A stretch of 64,000 nucleotides of DNA from Aurantiacibacter luteus (GTDB lineage: Bacteria; Pseudomonadota; Alphaproteobacteria; Sphingomonadales; Sphingomonadaceae): positions 186,001 through 250,000 of the forward strand of contig NZ_LBHB01000001.1 in NCBI RefSeq assembly GCF_001010945.1, in the 5' to 3' direction. Positions 61,666 through 64,000 of the stretch are shown in pieces. The notes under the pieces were generated by a model. The model was given only the letters and a program-made list of their open reading frames with translations. It did not search any database and was not told the DNA's origin. Each line of letters opens with the position of its first letter. Position 1 is the first letter of the stretch. The position numbers and the translations under genes are program-made.

Positions 61666-64000
61666 ATGCATCCCAAGATCCTCTGGTCGCTGCTGGCGAC
61701 CGGTTGCAGCGCCGTGGCCGTCGCGCCCGCGTTGGCGCAAGACACCAGTCAGCCGGCTGACCAGGCCGCCGAAGGCGGTACCCCGCCTGACGCAGCGGAG
61801 AACTCCGAAACCGGCGCCATCATCGTCACCGCGCGCCGCCGCGAGGAGGACCTAAGCGACGTTCCCATCGCGATCTCCATCGTTACGGGCGAGCAAATCG
61901 ACGCCAGCGGCAGCTTCAACGTCGGGCGGCTCCAGCAGTTGCAGCCATCGCTGCGCTTCTATTCGTCCAATCCGCGCAACACTGCGGTCAACATCCGCGG
62001 CATCGGCGCGCCGTTCGGGCTGACCAACGACGGCATCGAGCAGGGCGTGGGTATCTACATCGACGACGTCTACTACGCCCGCGTCGCCGCATCGACCTTC
62101 GACTTCCTCGATGTCGAGCGGATCGAGGTGCTGCGCGGACCGCAGGGCACACTCTATGGCAAGAACACCACGGCGGGCGCCCTCAACATCACCACCCGCC
62201 AGCCGACCTTCGATTTCGAAGGCAGCCTGCAACTCTCGTTCGGCAACCTGGGCTACCTGCAGGGCAAGGGCGCGATCTCCGGCCCGCTAAGCGAGAGGGT
62301 CGCCGCGCGCCTCGTCGCCTCGGCCACCAGCCGCGACGGGATGCTGACGAACGTGACCACCGGCAACGACGTCAACCAGCTCGACAACTTTGGCGCGCGG
62401 GCGCAGGTGTTGTGGGACATCTCCCATGCCGTCTCGCTCACGCTGGCGGGCGACTACAACCGCCAGAACCCCGAATGCTGCGGCCAGACGTTCGTGCGCG
62501 TGGCGCCGACCCTGCGCCCGGCCTCACGTCAGTTCGAAGCCTTGGCCGACTATTTCGGCTACGAACCCGCCAGCCGCGATGCGTTCGACCGCCTGATCGA
62601 TCACGATACGCCGCTCGCCGCACGGCAGGAATTCGGCGGCGTCTCCGCCCGGCTTAACGCTGAGGTCGGGCCAGGTGACTTCACCAGCGTGACGAGCTGG
62701 CGCATCTGGGACTGGCAGCCGTCTAACGATCGTGACTATACCGAGCTGCCGATCACCACCGTGTCCGCCAACCCCTCGCGGCAGGACCAGTGGACGCAGG
62801 AGCTGCGTTATTCGGGCCCGGCGTTCGACGACGTCGAGTTTACCGCCGGCCTGTTTCTGTTCCGCCAGCATATCGTCTCGATCGGCTTGCAGGAGCAGGG
62901 CAGCGCGGCGAGCTACTGGCTGCTCGGACCCGGTGCGGGCAACAACCCGGCCTTGCTGAACGGTCTGCGGCAGACGACGGATATCGACTATCGCAACGAC
63001 AGCGCGGCGCTGTTCGGCCGCGCTGTATGGCAGGTGACCGACACGCTGCGCATCGAGCCGGGCTTGCGGCTGAACTTCGATGCCAAGCATGCCGACTACG
63101 TCGCCGTCGCTAGCGGCGGTTTGCAGACGAGCGATTCGGTCCTGCGCGCGCGACAGAACGGCGTGTTGCAGAGCCAGTCCTACGTCGCCGACTTCAGCGA
63201 CTGGAACCTTTCCGGCGACCTGACCGTGGCTTGGGAGTCAACGCCGGACTGGCTGCTCTACGCCACCTACGCCCGCTCGTTCAAATCGGGCGGGGTGAAC
63301 CTGTCGGGCCTGCCCAACCGCGCCGACGGCTCGCCCGCTGTGGAACTGGCGACGGTCGCGCCCGAACGGGTCGACCATTTCGAGCTAGGCGCCAAGGCCA
63401 CGCTGTGGGACGGTGGCGCGGATCTGGCGTTGTCGTTGTTCCGCACCGACATCGCCGACTACCAGGCCACGGTGGTCAACGGCGCGATCGGTGTGCTGCG
63501 CGGCTATCTCGCCAATGTCGACGAGGTCCGCACGCAGGGGTTGGAGTTGGAGGCTGCGCTACGTCCGGCGCGCGGCCTGACGTTGAACGGGTCGCTGGCC
63601 TATACCGATGCGACTTACGTGACGTTCACCGACGCGCCGCCGCCGCTCGAACTGTCGGGCGGGGCGATCCAGGTCGTCGACATCTCGGGCGCTCCGCTGC
63701 CCGGCGTGTCGCGCTGGGCGGCCAGCCTCTCCGGCGAATACTTCGTGCCGACTACGCTGCTCGGCGCGCCGGGAGAGGTCTATGCCGCCTTCGATGGCAG
63801 CTGGCGGTCGCGGTTCTCCTCCAGCCCCAGCCCGTCGGAATACATGTGGGTCGATGGCTACGCGCTGGTGAACCTGCGCGCAGGATTTCGCGCCGATGCT
63901 GGGTGGGACGTGTTCGCCTGGGTGCGCAATGCGACTGATGCCGAGTATTTCGACTTTCTCACCGCGCAATCGGGCAGTACCGGGCTGGTGGTCGGCCAGC
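61666..64000 (+). CDS. TonB-dependent outer-membrane receptor, 3'-truncated
   Basis: The frame starts at ATG 61666 with AAGGA upstream and runs off the window, giving 778 residues. A signal peptide (about 1-25, ending ALAQ) is followed by the plug start IIVTARRREEDLSDVPIAISIVTGEQI. The plug contains VNIRGIGAP and IDDVYYARVAASTFDFLDVERIEVLRGPQGTLYGKNTTAGALNI. A long beta-barrel follows. It imports a bound ligand using TonB energy. Sphingomonads use many such receptors for sugars, siderophores or sulfur compounds, and the substrate cannot be told. Position after Rrf2 and YezD hints at sulfur-linked uptake. Confidence 0.9.
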   Translation, partial: MHPKILWSLLATGCSAVAVAPALAQDTSQPADQAAEGGTPPDAAENSETGAIIVTARRREEDLSDVPIAISIVTGEQIDASGSFNVGRLQQLQPSLRFYSSNPRNTAVNIRGIGAPFGLTNDGIEQGVGIYIDDVYYARVAASTFDFLDVERIEVLRGPQGTLYGKNTTAGALNITTRQPTFDFEGSLQLSFGNLGYLQGKGAISGPLSERVAARLVASATSRDGMLTNVTTGNDVNQLDNFGARAQVLWDISHAVSLTLAGDYNRQNPECCGQTFVRVAPTLRPASRQFEALADYFGYEPASRDAFDRLIDHDTPLAARQEFGGVSARLNAEVGPGDFTSVTSWRIWDWQPSNDRDYTELPITTVSANPSRQDQWTQELRYSGPAFDDVEFTAGLFLFRQHIVSIGLQEQGSAASYWLLGPGAGNNPALLNGLRQTTDIDYRNDSAALFGRAVWQVTDTLRIEPGLRLNFDAKHADYVAVASGGLQTSDSVLRARQNGVLQSQSYVADFSDWNLSGDLTVAWESTPDWLLYATYARSFKSGGVNLSGLPNRADGSPAVELATVAPERVDHFELGAKATLWDGGADLALSLFRTDIADYQATVVNGAIGVLRGYLANVDEVRTQGLELEAALRPARGLTLNGSLAYTDATYVTFTDAPPPLELSGGAIQVVDISGAPLPGVSRWAASLSGEYFVPTTLLGAPGEVYAAFDGSWRSRFSSSPSPSEYMWVDGYALVNLRAGFRADAGWDVFAWVRNATDAEYFDFLTAQSGSTGLVVGQ

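Overview
The window is GC-rich, densely packed chromosomal DNA from an alphaproteobacterium. It is most likely a member of the Sphingomonadales, probably Erythrobacteraceae. The evidence is a close match to the LOV-HTH blue-light regulator EL222 described from Erythrobacter litoralis, a circularly permuted two-piece tmRNA gene of the alphaproteobacterial kind, HdaA and DUF2794 proteins, and the lptD-surA-pdxA-rsmA order. No phage, insertion sequence, CRISPR array or rRNA was seen. One tRNA (Gln) is present. No gap longer than 300 bases lacks a gene, apart from the stretch occupied by tmRNA.

Layout. 0-8.6 kb: a 5'-truncated GGDEF protein, ergothioneine genes egtB-egtD, a membrane aspartic protease, a flippase, tRNA-Gln, a YghU-like protein and a type IB topoisomerase. 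8.6-15.8 kb: an accessory block of RiPP (ribosomally made, modified peptide) enzymes. One strand carries an asparagine-synthase-like cyclase, an HPr-kinase-like protein, a sulfotransferase and a PqqD-type recognition protein. The divergent strand carries a lasso-B2-type protease and an ABC exporter, followed by the EL222-like regulator. 15.9-24.3 kb: an esterase, a hydroxypyruvate reductase/glycerate kinase pair, a Nudix hydrolase, a LemA/TPM operon, mscL, ssrA and small membrane proteins. 24.3-28 kb: arginine succinyltransferase pathway genes with an M20 hydrolase. 28-34.2 kb: PilZ, then rsmA, pdxA, surA and lptD. 34.2-46.4 kb: pepA, ndk, purM-purN, hdaA, cysE, membrane proteins and gph. 46.4-53 kb: glmU, glmS and a GGDEF-EAL protein. 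53-58 kb: purine genes purC, purS and purQ, interrupted by an M16 peptidase and a 42-residue peptide gene. 58-64 kb: a lipoprotein, an antiporter, an SDR, then an Rrf2 regulator, a YezD protein and a TonB-dependent receptor that runs off the end.

The most interesting reading is that the RiPP system is split. The 8.6-15.1 kb block has every maturation and export part but no convincing precursor gene. A 42-residue peptide 42 kb away (57057-57185, minus) has the W-x-x-P-x-L leader pattern recognised by PqqD-type domains, a strong ribosome binding site and a Ser/Thr-rich tail ending in serine. That tail would suit the kinase and the sulfotransferase. The peptide gene is followed directly by a secreted M16 peptidase, and the pair sits inside the purine operon. 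The link between the two loci is inference. One caution is that the leader's PELVE stretch is written in DNA resembling a repeat found twice elsewhere in this window.
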